A stretch of DNA of 64,000 nt from Hyaloraphidium curvatum (GCA_025558095.1 JAIVFI010000014.1:620001-684000), one strand, 5' to 3'. Shown: positions 49,168 through 60,524, counted from the stretch's first letter. Made by a program: numbers and translations. Notes: generated by a model not told the origin, from the letters alone.

Positions 49168-50030
49168 CCCACGGCGGCGAGCGCTGCGGCGGGGTCAGCA
49201 TGAAAACTGGCGCGACGAGCAGCGCGACCTACAGCAGCATCTTGGCGGTTTCGGCGGAGGAAGCGAGTGGAAGGGTTGTTTCTCGAGCCCTGTGTTGGCC
49301 GGCCCCTGCGCGACAAGCCGCGTCGGGGCTTAGTCGCCCACGGAACACCGGAGCTCGCGCCAGAAAACGGGAACTCCACGCAAGGCTCGCCATCAGTGCT
49401 CATCTGACTCTCGGCAGGCATCGTTCATCCGCATTTTCATCAACGCGGGTGCTGGATAGCGAGCGGTTGCGAACGAGCCTGTGCCAAGGTTGCCAAGGAG
49501 GAGAAAGCGAGCTCGGATGAGTATAACATAAAGCATTCCCATCTAGTGCATTAGAAAGATTGATTCCGAGGCGCTGGGGCGCGAGTGAGCAATGTTTGCT
49601 TCGTTCCTAGGTGGGTGGGCCGCGGCACGTTACATTCGGCATCGAGCTTCATGCTCCAGACGGAACGGTGGGCCGGTTGCCATCAAAGCAAGGCGATTCC
49701 GCAGCTCTTTCCATCCGCCATGCGATGCCTTGTCAGTTTAGCCTCGAGGGGATCTGCCGGAATACGGAAATGCCGCACCCGGCGCGGCGATCCGCACTCC
49801 GGCTCGGCCACACACCACTGCCCCCCCCCCCCCCCAACGGTTGGGTTTCGCCGCGGCCCCACGGCCTTCAGGCGCCGGAAGCGTCTCAGCTCTGCGACAC
49901 CGCCGTGTGATGCGCCGGGCCGCCGCGTGACCGCCGGACAAACATCGGTCGGCGGTTCGCGCTTTGTCAACAGAGACCGGAACCCCCCGCGGACGCCTCC
50001 CGGGCCGTCCTCTCCCTCCTGCGCCCCACG
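49168..50030. other. 863-bp intergenic region between divergent genes
   Basis: Spacer between the WW-protein start and the hydroxylase start. It holds AT-rich patches (49500-49570), a 15-base C homopolymer at 49821-49835, and no supported coding frame. The longest frames (around 49200-49520 and 49585-50178) are Arg/Ser-rich without domains. Confidence 0.45.
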
Positions 50031-51372
50031 ATGGCGATGCCGAAGCCGCGGCAGTCGCGGCTGCTCGACGTGGCGGCGCTGGCGCCCTTGCGGGCGCTGC
50101 TGCACGTCGCGCCGGGCAACTCGTCCGCCGCCGCGCCGCCGGCCGCCTCGGACCTCGTGCCGCTCTCGGCGCTGCTGACGTCGGTCGTCTCGGTCGCCGC
50201 CGGCGTCGTGGTGGCCTGGCTGTCGCCGCTGTGGGCCGCCTTCGGCGAGCTGACGTGGGCCGAGTGGGGCACCGTCGTGCTGCCGCCGCTGGCTTACTGG
50301 GCCTACTCGCTCTTCCTCACCGTGGTGCCGCCTCTGGTGCCCGGCTTTGCCGAGCGGTACCGGCTCAACTCCACCACCGAGCGTGTGAACCGCGTGACGC
50401 CGGGCGAGGTGGCCCGCACTGTCGTGGTGCAGCACATGATCCAGATGACCGTGGCGCTCGCCGTCGCCGTTCTGACTCGGGGGCAGGGTAAACCGGACAC
50501 TTGGCCCGTGGCCATCGGGAAGATGGCGGTGGGCGCCTTTGTGCTGGACGCCTACGAGTACTGGATCCACAGGTGAGCAGATCGGCGGGCGGCATCGGGG
50601 TCTTCGGACCTGTTTCCGGGGGGGCTGCGGCTTTTTCGGTACTGGCCGTGGTGGGGCGTTGTGGTCGGCGCCGGCATGCCCCCCGCAACCGGTCCTGATC
50701 CGGCTTCCGAACCTCCGATGTGTTTGCCACCGGGTGCCTGACATCGGATCGCCCCTCGCCAGGTGGATGCACGTCAACCCCTACCTCTACCGGACCATCC
50801 ACTCGGTCCACCATCGCCTCACCACCTCGTACTCCTTCGGCGCGCTCTACAACCACCCGCTCGAGGGCCTGCTCCTCGACACCATCGGCGGCGGGCTGGC
50901 CTCGCTCGTGACCTTCATGAACCCCGAAACGGCGTGCCTGTTCTACGTCTTGAGCACGCTCAAGACGGTGGATGACCACTGCGGCTATGTTTGGCCGTGG
51001 ATGAGGCTGTTTGGGAACCATGCCGGGTATCACGACGTGGGTTCTTCGGATGTGCTCGGACGCCGTCAGAAGCTGACCGCCTTGTTTGTCAGGTCCACCA
51101 CTGGAAGGGCGGCGGCAAGTTCAACTTCAGCCAGCCGTGGGTGTTGTCCGATCTTTGCCCCATTGCGCCAGACTGACCCCGCGGCTCCGATCAGTTACTT
51201 CACCTTCTGGGACGACCTCTGCGGAACCCGATGGACCGGCCCTTCCCCCTCCTACGTGGGTCCCAACCCGCCCGTCGCCTCCGACCCCGGGGCAAAAGCG
51301 GACCCGCCCGCTCCCGCCGGGAAGGAACCGGCGGTCGTGCGGACGCTCCGCTCGCGGACGGTGAAAGCCTAG
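50031..51372 (+). CDS. SUR2: Sphinganine C4-monooxygenase-like fatty acid hydroxylase
   Basis: Exons 50031-50572, 50763-51036, 51093-51136 and 51195-51372 encode 345 residues. Splicing restores the three histidine boxes of the superfamily: HRWMH across intron 1, HSVHH in exon 2 and HDVHH across intron 2, followed by FSQPYFTFWDDLCGT across intron 3. The Asn/Arg/Val block NRVTPGEVARTVVVQHMIQM upstream is typical of SUR2-type sphinganine hydroxylases. Two hydrophobic regions (LLTSVVSVAAGVVVAWL and PPLAYWAYSLFLTVV) place it in the ER membrane. Family role: 4-hydroxylation of sphinganine to phytosphingosine with a di-iron centre. Sterol or alkane hydroxylases with similar boxes are the alternative. 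Donors are GTGAGC and GTGGGT. Confidence 0.86.
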
Positions 51373-51554
51373 GGGGCTGGACCTTCAATTGTACAGGCCT
51401 GGGACGCGGGTCCGGGCGGCGTGGGGGAATCTTCGACGTTTTCTTCTTGATCTTTTTCTTTCTTCGAGAGTACTGAGTACGTACGAGAGCTGCCGGTAAT
51501 ATATTGGCATGGAAAGGAAGACAGTTCGACCGAACCACTTTCCCGGCACCCTGC

Positions 51555-52505
51555 TCATTCAAAAGCCGCGGTCGGATTGCCCAGCAGGCCGCCGTAGCTC
51601 CCCGTGATTGAGACGCGCGGAAAGAGCGCCCAAAAGGCCCTTTCGTCCGAGTTGCGGCCCCACTCGAGGAAACTTGAGTAACTTCTCAGGGCAAAGTCCA
51701 CCTCCAGCCCGTGCCCCATTATCTCGGCCGCCGCCATGCCCGATTCCGTGAGCACGAGGTCCGGGAGCGGGTTGACGATGACCAGCCTCCTAAGCTTGGG
51801 CGGCAGGCACGCAGAAAGGGCCGACGTCGGCGCGTGCCACAGGCAGAGCGTTTCCAACCTGCCCAGGTCCCTGATCCTTGCCAGCGCCGCGCGGTCGCAC
51901 CCCGAGGCGTCCCGGATCTCGGCGTCCAGGAGGTTGGGCGGCGGTTGGAGGAGGAACGCGTCCCGCGCCCACGCCGGGACCCGCACCGAGCGCAGCTTGG
52001 AGGAAAGTTCGGGGTACAGGAAGACGGTGGTCGTTCCGGGCGGTGCGAAATCGGGCATCGCGCAGCGGAGGTCGCGGAGGGTCGGCGAGAGCGAGAGCAG
52101 GCCCAAGACCGCGGCGCTGGTCGCGCATGGAGCCTCCAATGAGACAGCTTCGAGGCCCGTCGTCCGCGACAAAATGGATAGGAGGGCGTGGCACGGGTGC
52201 CGAGAGAGGGTGAGCCGGCGCACGTGCGCGAACTTGCCCGGCGACGAAAGTGCCCCGGCGAACGCTTCGAAGCCGCGGAATGTCTCCCTCAGGCGCAGGT
52301 ACCGGAGTAGAGGCGGCGTGCCGAGCGCGTAGCAGGCGCGGTCCGCCAGCATGAGGCGCAGCAGCGTCCGTTTGAGGCCCGAGGCGGCGAGGTGCTCCAT
52401 GACCACGAGGACGAGCTCCGGGAGCAGGTGCGGCCGAGAGGGGGGTTTCTGCCCCGAGCTCGGGATCTGAAGAGTCCCGCAGTCTGATTCCGGGGCATCC
52501 TCCAT
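51555..52505 (-). CDS. F-box-like protein
   Basis: Single exon, 316 residues. After a Ser/Pro-rich start, LLPELVLVVMEHLAASGLKR followed by LRLMLADRACYALGTPPLL and RYLRL has the pattern of an F-box (L-P-E-L...I...hL....L....LV.+.....). The remainder carries leucine-rich strands (VRRLTLSRHP, GLEAVSLEAP, TLRDLRCAMPDF, RLETLCLWHAP, KLRRLVIVNPLPDL), as in substrate-binding parts of fungal F-box proteins. The assignment to SCF ubiquitin ligases rests on the F-box resemblance, which is fair but not strong. Confidence 0.62.
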   Translation of the reverse strand: MEDAPESDCGTLQIPSSGQKPPSRPHLLPELVLVVMEHLAASGLKRTLLRLMLADRACYALGTPPLLRYLRLRETFRGFEAFAGALSSPGKFAHVRRLTLSRHPCHALLSILSRTTGLEAVSLEAPCATSAAVLGLLSLSPTLRDLRCAMPDFAPPGTTTVFLYPELSSKLRSVRVPAWARDAFLLQPPPNLLDAEIRDASGCDRAALARIRDLGRLETLCLWHAPTSALSACLPPKLRRLVIVNPLPDLVLTESGMAAAEIMGHGLEVDFALRSYSSFLEWGRNSDERAFWALFPRVSITGSYGGLLGNPTAAFE

Positions 52506-52939
52506 GCCAGATTCGTCGTCAGGGAGGCGGGAAACGCGGACGAGATTTCAACCGCCTCGGCGCTGACTGACGGCGACGCGTTGCACCGTCCCCCCGATCT
52601 CTGCACTTTGGACCTTTACCGATTGCTTTCGTCAGGATTTCCAATGAGTTTTGATTACACACAGATGTGTTGCTAAAGCATCGTCGTCGTCGGCGCTCTC
52701 CTCGTCCGGAACCTTGACGTGCATCCCACTTGTCCGGTCTAGTCGTCACCGTCGTCACCCGCGTTCTGCTCCTCGCCATATCTTCATTCCAATCATCATC
52801 ACTGGCCATCCCCTGCCCACTCGTGCAGCTTCAACTGGTCGGAGCCTAGGAGCATTGCGTCGTCTTCCAGCAGCTGGATGGCTGTGGAGGCGCATCCCTA
52901 CCGATTCCCCTCCTCAACATGTTTCTGTCAAATGATGCG
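52506..52939. other. Intergenic spacer
   Basis: 434 bp between the F-box-like start and the MYND gene stop, both on the minus strand. AT-richer at 52610-52930. No gene, repeat or RNA element recognised; it should hold the F-box-like promoter. Confidence 0.5.
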
Positions 52940-53991
52940 TTAAGACGTCGCCTGAAAGCATTTCAGCTTGTGGGCGGCCCAGTGCTGGCGCTGGCAATCG
53001 GGCCCGCAGTAGAGAGCGACGCGGCACCGTCCGCACTTGCTGAGCTTCCCTTCGGTTCCGCAGAGGTCGCAGCTGTCCGGCACGGGGGGCGATATGGCAA
53101 CGTGGAGGTACCGGCCCGCATCGATCTCCTGCTTCCGCGCCTTGCGAATCATCCCCTGCCCATCATCAACGGTCTTGATGTCGAGCACGACGCTCAGGCA
53201 GAGCAACGAGTGGTGGATCATGCCGAGATCGCGTTCGACGTCTTTGCCCAGCTTCTGCATGTCGAGCAAGGCCTCGAAGCACTCCTTCTCGGTCTGCCCC
53301 ATCATCCCCATGCGGTGGCCCGGCCCTCTGTTCTCGCGCACCAGCTTCCGCAGGGCTGAAGGGTCCCGCTCAATCACCTCGCAAACCAGGCTCAGCTGCC
53401 GGAGGAAGGTGTACCTGGCCTTGCGGGCCATCTCGCCCATCCCTTCGGCCGTCCAGGACGGCTTCGGATCCGCCAGCAGCTTCACGATCGAGACGTACGC
53501 CACGTACGAGACGAAAGCGGACCGATCCATCGCCAACGGATCGTTCGCGATCCTCTGTGCAACCCTCGGAGAGTGGCTCGCGACGTCGGCCAGGATGGGG
53601 ACGGCGAGCTTGGCCAGCTGGAACAGATGCGGCGCGGGAGGCCGGGACCCGTCGCCGGCGCCGGTGACGACGAGGAGTTAGGTCGGCGTAGCTCTGCTTG
53701 GAAAACGGCCATGGCAACGGAATCCGCCAGCGGCTCGGCGAGGTCGTCCCGCGTGACGGGCCCGCCCCCGAAGTACGGAGCGAGCACGGCGGGGTCGAAG
53801 CCGTTCTTCAGGTAGAAGAACGTCTCGACGAGCGTGCCTGCGCGCTCCAAGGCCTCCTTGGCGCGCTCCGGATCGCCGTGGCCGGTCCCGGTCGAGATGA
53901 GCGCCGACACGTCACGCACGAACCCCGCCGTGTCCATGGCGTCCCATCCGGACTTAGCGGTGGGAGCGGTAATGGAACTTTCGGAGACCAT
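52940..53991 (-). CDS. MYND zinc-finger protein
   Basis: Two exons: 53991-53707 and 53617-52940, 320 residues. The 89-nt intron is supported by a CCTAAC branch-like element and a TTCCAG acceptor, but the donor (GTTTTC) is poor, so the boundary is provisional. The N-terminus SGWDAMDTAGFVRDVSALIS and the middle (DVASHSPRVAQRIANDPLAM...) form a helical repeat-like domain. The extreme C-terminus is a complete MYND finger: CDLCGTEGKLSKCGRCRVAL followed by YCGPDCQRQHWAAHKLKC. Such fungal MYND proteins mediate protein binding; no SET domain is present, so it is not a SMYD methyltransferase. A decayed copy lies at 62579-62869. Confidence 0.8.
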
Positions 53992-55052
53992 GGTGCTTGA
54001 TGGTGCGGCCGGCGGTACGCTGGTGGTGGGCGGAGGGCTGTCGGTTTTGGGGCAACGCCCGTCGGGTGTTATCTACGCGGGGCCGTTAGGCGAAGCAGTA
54101 ACCCGAGGTCCGTTTGCAAGGAAGCAGAAAACTAAGCAACAGCTGCTGGTTGCCAATGTCTAGCGTCGCCTGATTTCGCTTCAGGCGGCGCGATCGCTGA
54201 CCGCCTTGCTCGTGCCATCATTGGCGCGAGAATTCGAAATGACATTGATATTCACGCCCGTCAGTCATTCCGAAATGAATCAGTGCGACGAGATCCGTGG
54301 AACGACGTCACGGAGACGGAGACGATTTTGGCTCGGCCGACTGCCCTTGCGCACCGCGGGAGACCGCCGGACCCGACGCAACACCACAGGCCGGCATCGA
54401 CGCCACCGACGGCAAAATCGCCGTCGCGGGTGCATGATGCACCCTGCGAAGATGGTTTCGCGCCGCCTCCGGTCCGTGCCCGGCCAACGGGAGTCGGTTG
54501 CCTCTTTGGGACTGGCGAACCCCCGAGGTCGCGGAAAACCAGGAACCGATGGGATCAGGCATCCTCCGCCCGTTCCGCCGCCTTTCGGTAGACCGAGCGC
54601 GTCTGATTCGCCGCCGCGGCGCACATGATGCGGTCCGATGGGCATATTCGATGTAATCCCCCAGCGACGTGCGGCACCTCCGCACTTCCTCCATCCCAAG
54701 CCGCTATCAGGCCGCCCGCCGCCAACGTCAAACCTCCCTCCCGCCACAAGCACCTCCGTGCCGGTCCATCCGCGTACAGCCCACCGAGGGAGCACCAACC
54801 GCACGAGGGACGAGGGCATGAGGAGTGGGGACGCTGCACCAGCCCCTGATCACACCGGCATTTTCCCGAGCTCTCCTCCGCCAGAACCACTCCGTCATCC
54901 CCTGTCGAGTCGGTCCCCGTGCCCTCCGCTCGCCGCATCGCGGGCATTGCATTCCGCCCCGTGCGATCCGGCCCGCGGCACCCGCGGCAGCGCCCCCGGC
55001 GCCCACCGAGGCGCCACCCTCTTCGTCGGACACCCCCCGCCCCCCGAGGACG
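53992..55052. other. 1.06-kb intergenic region between divergent genes
   Basis: No supported gene. AT-richer at 54110-54290, then GC-rich. The frame at 54825-55052 is continuous with the beta-propeller gene, but it is Pro/Arg-rich and would put the signal peptide internally, so I placed the start at 55053. A plausible bidirectional regulatory region. Confidence 0.45.
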
Positions 55053-56673
55053 ATGCCCCGCCCCGCGATGCCGCGGCTGGCGCTCGCCTCCGCCTTTCTG
55101 CTGCTCTCCGCCGGCGCCGCATCGGCGTCCGTGCTCGACACGCTGTTCGCCGGCCGCCCCGCTGCCGACCCGGCGCTGCTGGCCATGAAGCACGACAACG
55201 ACCTGGAGGCCGGCAACATCACGCTGGACCACTCGCCGTACAGGCGGTACCGCCGCGGCCCGTCGCGGAACTGGGGCGTCTCGGTCGAGGGCGCCTCGGA
55301 CGTGCCCGTGGGGATCCCGCCGCGCACCGCATGTGAAGGCCTCCTGACGCCGCCCCGCGCGCAGAACGTGATCGGCAACCCCGCATACCACGTGTTCCCC
55401 GACAGCCACATCACCGTCGTGAACGGGGCCTCGGGATGGGTCATCATCTGGTCGGAGTGCGAGAACTACCGCTCCGTCAACGACAACCGCTGGCTCGACT
55501 CCAGCGGGCGCATGGAACCCTACATCGCCTGGCCGAACATCTACTACGGCGGCAGGAAGGGTGGGTGTCCCTCTGGCGCCGGGATGCGGTGCAGCTGCTG
55601 ACCGAGCCCCAACTCGGCCCCAGACTACCGCGGCTTTGACAATGGCGGCCGCTGGCTCATGAGCGTGCACATCCACCCCACGAACGGCAACCCCAGGGTG
55701 CGCATTCCCTGCCGACGGCCCGCACGCGGACGCTGACCCCCTCCACCAGCACTTCATCGCCTTCTACCACGCCGAGGACGGCTACTGGCCGCGCCACCCC
55801 GCCGGCGGCCCCGCATGGAAATCCATCGGCATGGTGCAATCCTGGGACGAGGGCATGACCTGTGCGTCCCCCCGCCCCCCCCCCCCCTGTTCCCGCCGTT
55901 CCGCTGACCCGCGCATCCCCGCGCACAGGGACCGACTACGGCCAGATCATCACCTCCCCCATCCCCCGGCCCCCGGACGACGCGCCCTACTACGGCGGCG
56001 TGGGCAACCACGACGTGGTGTGGGACAAGGGCAGCAACAGGTGGATGCTCATGTTCTCGGAGCACCAGCTCGGCATCGCCGTGTCGTACGACCCCAGCGC
56101 CATGCCCAACTCCTGGTGCGTCCGCCGTGCGATGCGCCGGCCCCCGCGGTGCGTAATGCTGATGCGATGCGTTCCGCGCAGGTTCAAGTGGACCGGGGAC
56201 GGGTTCAACTCGCCCGGCCTGTACGGCTCGTTCGTCGCTTCCCCCGGGCTGGACTGGGTCCCGGGCTCCAACCCCTCGATCCACTGGAACGTCTACGTCG
56301 AGAAATGGATCGTCATCTTCAACGGCTGTCGGTTCCTCCCCCTGGCCCGCATGCATCCGTGGCTGACCCCGCCGGTTCGCAGGGGACAACTGCCTGCACG
56401 TCTCGGGCAGCGACGACGGGATTCACTGGGAAGGCGTCCGCACGCTGACCTGCAGCATGGACGGCAGCAGGGCGTGGTACCCCAACATCGTCTCCCCCGA
56501 GGGCGGCTCCTACTGGGGCGGGCAGTGGTGGGTCGGCCCCCTTTCCCGGGCGGATGCGCCGGAGCTGACGCGGATCGACCGGCAGGATGAAGCTCTACCA
56601 CGCGGACAGGTTCATCTGGCCGGACGTGCGGCACCTCGTGCAGAGGGGGATGAACTTCTGGCGCGGGGACTGA
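55053..56673 (+). CDS. Secreted five-bladed beta-propeller protein, GH43/GH32-like
   Basis: Seven exons: 55053-55560, 55624-55697, 55750-55861, 55929-56115, 56182-56327, 56383-56527 and 56586-56673, 419 residues. A signal peptide is clear (MPRLALASAFLLLSAGAASA). The mature part contains blade-like blocks: NPAYHVFPDSHITVVNGASG, EPYIAWPNIYYGG, GRWLMSVHIHP, IAFYHAEDGYWPRHPAGG, GNHDVVWDKGSNRWMLMFSE, YGSFVASPGLDWVPG, WIVIFNGWDNCLHVSGSDDG and DGSRAWYPNIVSPEGG. The recurring W-x-hydrophobic strands and DxG-W patterns fit a glycosidase-type propeller, but the catalytic acids cannot be assigned. Introns are 52-67 nt with GTGGGT or GTGCGT-type donors; all junctions keep frame. Function: extracellular carbohydrate-active protein, inferred. 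Confidence 0.72.
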
Positions 56674-58553
56674 TTGGAACGAGGAGGAGTGCGGGGCGTG
56701 CGTGGGAATCTTGGACGGCTGCGACGGCTACGGCGAATCTGTGTAGAATGCACTGGAACATGCTATCGTCTGGAAATACTGTTGCGGAGATCGATGCCGG
56801 GTGGTGCATGGCGGTTGGCGGAGCTGTTGCTCTGCCTCGGCGGTTTGACCCGTCCGGCGGAGGCGTGCGCGGGCCCGTGCGCGAGTGGGGCAGCCCAGGA
56901 GCAGGGGTTCCCCGTCAGTTCGCAAATGAAAGTCCTACGCGGCAGGCGCTAGAGCATAGGTATGATCCCTGCCCGCCCTCGACCGTGGAATTGGGTTCGG
57001 ACCGACGCGAGCTTTGGCGGCTTCGGTGCGACGAGTCATCGCTCGGCACACCCCTGCACAACACGCTTCCGCCGGCCTGGCTTGGGAAAGGAAGCCCACC
57101 GCCCGCAATCGCCGAAGCCCCTTCCGCCGCGCGCTCGTGGCTTCGCGGCGGGCTTCGCGGGTGGCTCCCGCCTGGACGCCCCGCGGCGGTACCCCTCAAC
57201 CCTCGGCATTGCGACGCCGGCCTGTCCCGCGGCGACGCGGCCAGGCGTCGATCGGCAAACCCCGCGATCGGAGTTCCACCCGGGCTCCCAGACCAGGCCA
57301 CAACCGGGCCCCGGTCCCCGGCCCCGACGCTCCGCCAGTGCCCCACCTGCCCGCCTCACCCCGCCCACTCCGACCGCAACGCACCCTCCCGACGCCTCCC
57401 CCCGCCACCACCCCCCACCCCCGCCCCTCCGGCTTGTGTGGCAAAGCACCTGGCCGGGTCCGCCCCCCCGCATCCCCACCCCTCCCGCACCCGGGCCGCC
57501 GCGCGGGACAGTTGGTCCCCACCTTCATGATGCCGTCCGCGGTGCGCCGGGGGCTCCCCGTTGCGCGGTGGGGGAGGAATCGGGGGCCGCAGCGGGCGGG
57601 GTCGGCACCGCCCGCGGGCGGCGAAGCGGAGGCGGGGGCCGACGCCGGCCGGGCGTGGCGGGGGTGCGGGACGGGGCGGATGGGGGGCGGAGGGGGAGGA
57701 TGGGATGGGGGGAGGGTGGATGCGGAGTGTGGGAGGGGGGGAGAGGGTTGGCCGGCGGGTTGGGCGTTGGGCTTGGATGGGGCTTGGGCGGGGGGGTCGG
57801 CGCGGGCGGATGGGGGCGCCCGGGTGCGCGGGGGTTCGGGGGTCGGTGGATCGGGGATGGCCGAACCTGCGGGTGCGCAGCGGATGCGTGCGGGGCGTGT
57901 TGGTGCCGGTGGCGAGGTCCGGCCCGGATGGGGGAACTCGGATCGTGCCCTTGCGGCGCCGCACACAGCATCCATGGCCGGCTTGCAGAGGCCGGACCTC
58001 GCGTGCGTGCGGGCATGTGAATGGGGACCTGGCCGTCGGCGTTGCCGCCGAGCGGGGTTGACGCAGCTTGGCCGGTGGGGTGTTCCCAACCCATCCCGTG
58101 GATTTGGGTTTCGACGGCAGACTATCCGGAGACGGCCGGCGGCCGCCGTCGGTGCATCCTGGGCATGCGGGGGCGGCGCGGTAATTCGGTGCGGGCCGGA
58201 TGGTTGCTTCCCGACCCGCGCGGGCCGGCACCTTCGCTTGGGACGCCTCGGGACGTGGGCCGTTTCGGGTTCTACGTCGGCCGACGTTTCCCGCCCGGCG
58301 CCCTTGGCCGATCCCTACCATGGGCCGCCCGCACCCCTTGAAGCGCCTGTGTGCACCGCTTAGCCACCGGACCAGAGTACAGCGCTTCTTGGATGCTCGA
58401 AGAGTGCGCTTGCTGCACATGGAGCCCAGGCGTGCGAACCTCGGGGCGCGGCATCCGAGTGGGATGGCCGTATTCGGTGTCGCCGGGGTCCGGACCGATG
58501 TCTGGCCCTTGTCGGCGGCAAGTGCCTGCCGCAGGACACACACCGCCCTCCCG
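56674..58553. other. 1.9-kb gap with strong strand-composition switch
   Basis: Long open frames exist on both strands (for example plus 57014-58363), but none has a domain or family motif and their translations are Pro/Ala/Arg/Gly-rich. Composition flips near 57530: the plus strand is C-rich at 57330-57500 and G-rich at 57650-57850, with many runs of four or more G. This part likely holds the cyclin gene's leader and promoter. No repeat or RNA gene was identified. Confidence 0.5.
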
Positions 58554-60185
58554 ATGGAACCACCGGACCAGCCCTCCCCGCTCTCGTACCTGCCGCGGCC
58601 GCCGATGGCCGTGCCGGAACCCGCCTCGCCCCCGTGGGGGCCCGCGAAGCCCGCGAGGCCGGGCGCGCAGTCGCCGCCGGCCGACGCCCTCCGCCCGCTG
58701 TCCTCGTCGTTCGGCTCGACGACCACGCTGGCCGAGCGGCCCGCGCGCTACTCGCCGTACCCGCCGTCGTCGTGCTCGACGCTCGCGTCCGGCGCCGCCT
58801 CGGCGCGCACGCCGTCGGGCCCGCTGGCCGCCGCGCGCCGCCACGCCGGCCACGACTACTTCGCGCCGCGCCCGCGCTCGGCCTCGCGCGGCAAGGCCGC
58901 CTCGGCGCCCGCCGTCGACGACGAGTCGCCCGACGCGGACTCGCCCGCGCTGCCCGCGCCGCACGCCGGCTCGCGCTCGCTGCCCCTCACCCGCCGCCGC
59001 CCCGACCTCGCCGGCGAGCAGCCGGCCGCGCCGGCAAAGGTCAACCTGCTGCAGGCGCTGTTCCCGCCGCCCGCTGCCGCCGCGCCCGAACACTACCCCC
59101 TGGAGCCGCTCGCGCTGCTCTTCACGCTGGGCATCCACGCCGCGTGGAACTCGGTGCCCCTCCCCGCCCTGCGCGCCGCCATCCTCTCGCTGCCGGACCC
59201 GCTGCGCCCGCCGGAGGTCTCGGCCGGCAAGCTGTTCCGCTTCTACCAGTGGTCGCACCAGCTGCTCTCCCGCACGCGGCTGCCCGCCTTTTCCGTGCTC
59301 TCGGCCCTGGTCTACGTGCACCGCCTCTGCTCCTCCCCGACGCACGCCGCGTCCGCGGGCTTGCCCGTGGACCCCGGGTCGGAGTACCGCGTGGCGTCGA
59401 CCGCCGCGATCCTGAGCAACAAGTACCTGGACGACAACCGCTTCACCAACCGGACCTGGGGCACCGTCACGGGCTTCTCCGTCGCCGAGCTGACCCGCAT
59501 GGAGGTCGAGTTCGGGCACTCGATCTCGTGGGACCTGGCGGTGAACGAGGGGCAGTGGTCCGCCTTCATCGCCGACCGCATCGTCGGCGCCGGGCTGTGG
59601 AGGCTCGCGGTGGACGTGCTGGGCGCGCGCGTGCCGGGGATGCAGGACGGCGTCGAGTGCGCGACGAGGGTGCTCACGGTCATGACGCGGAAGCTCCCGC
59701 AGGACGATGCCCCCGCGCTGCCGGCGGCCAGGCCGAAAGCCTCCCCGGCGCCGGCCGGCGCGCCCGGATCGGACCTCATCTCGGCGCTCGCCAACCGCCG
59801 CCTGCCCTCCGCGACGGACCGCCGCTCCTCCGAGGCGCTGCAGGCCCTCGCGGCGGTGCAGGCGCACCACCGCCAGGCCTCTTTGGTGCAGGCCGCCGCC
59901 TCGGCGTGCAAGCCCGAGCGCGCGGGCTCGGCCGCCTTTTCGGACGTGAGCTCCGCGACCCTCGGCGGGCGCTCGGCGGCATCGATGCCGCTCCCCGGAC
60001 ACACCCACCGCGGCCGGCCCGCGGCGGCGGACCCGTGCGCGGACGGCCGGCTCGCGGAGCTGGTGGAGCAGATCCAGCGCGCGGCGCGGCTGGAGCCGCT
60101 GGACCCCCGCGCGGCGGTGCCGGCGCACGGCTTGGTGCGCGTGCGGAGGGACGATGCGGGGATGGTGGGGATGGTGCCGTCTTGA
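58554..60185 (+). CDS. PHO80-like cyclin
   Basis: Single exon, 543 residues, ATG 58554. The N-terminal 160 residues are Ser/Pro/Arg-rich and disordered. The cyclin box follows: a short helix, then LFRFYQWSHQLLSRTRLPAF, SVLSALVYVHRLCSSP, STAAILSNKYLDDNRFTNRT and LTRMEVEFGHSISWDLAVNE, which is the characteristic PHO80/PCL order (K-Y-x-D-D/N-x-x-x-x-N). These cyclins partner with PHO85-type kinases in phosphate and growth control. The C-terminal third is low complexity. An upstream extension of the frame to 58200 exists but has no conserved feature. Confidence 0.85.
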   Translation: MEPPDQPSPLSYLPRPPMAVPEPASPPWGPAKPARPGAQSPPADALRPLSSSFGSTTTLAERPARYSPYPPSSCSTLASGAASARTPSGPLAAARRHAGHDYFAPRPRSASRGKAASAPAVDDESPDADSPALPAPHAGSRSLPLTRRRPDLAGEQPAAPAKVNLLQALFPPPAAAAPEHYPLEPLALLFTLGIHAAWNSVPLPALRAAILSLPDPLRPPEVSAGKLFRFYQWSHQLLSRTRLPAFSVLSALVYVHRLCSSPTHAASAGLPVDPGSEYRVASTAAILSNKYLDDNRFTNRTWGTVTGFSVAELTRMEVEFGHSISWDLAVNEGQWSAFIADRIVGAGLWRLAVDVLGARVPGMQDGVECATRVLTVMTRKLPQDDAPALPAARPKASPAPAGAPGSDLISALANRRLPSATDRRSSEALQALAAVQAHHRQASLVQAAASACKPERAGSAAFSDVSSATLGGRSAASMPLPGHTHRGRPAAADPCADGRLAELVEQIQRAARLEPLDPRAAVPAHGLVRVRRDDAGMVGMVPS

Positions 60186-60524
60186 AGCTGGCGATGCGCA
60201 CGGGGTGCATCGGAGTGCATTGGGGTGCGCGGGTAATGTATGCGGGTGCCTGGTGCAAGATGTACACGAGACGCTGGAGGGGGGGCGGTAGAGTAATTTG
60301 CTTCATTCTTCTCGCGGTCCGCGGTCCGAGCTCCGTGCGATGGCCTCGCGCGGGGCGGGAAAGTGCGGCCGACGCCTCTGTTTACGACAACGCCACGCAT
60401 ATGCGCCCAAACCTTTACCTTGATCCCCGCGGGCTCGTGCGCCCACGTGGTCTGTCGGCCTCCTATCTCGAAAGGAGCGTCAGCATGGCCTCCCTTTCCA
60501 TTCAGCGATGACGCACCGGTAACG
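60186..60524. other. Intergenic spacer
   Basis: 339 bp between the cyclin stop and the next start. Moderately AT-richer, with no supported gene or element. The frame at 60363-60524 is in phase with the next gene but has no conserved content. Confidence 0.45.

Noticed and set aside
57014-58726. Two overlapping open frames of about 450 codons on opposite strands
   Set aside because: Both are low-complexity Pro/Arg/Gly/Ala, no family block or splice pattern could be found, and start contexts are poor. Kept as noncoding gap.
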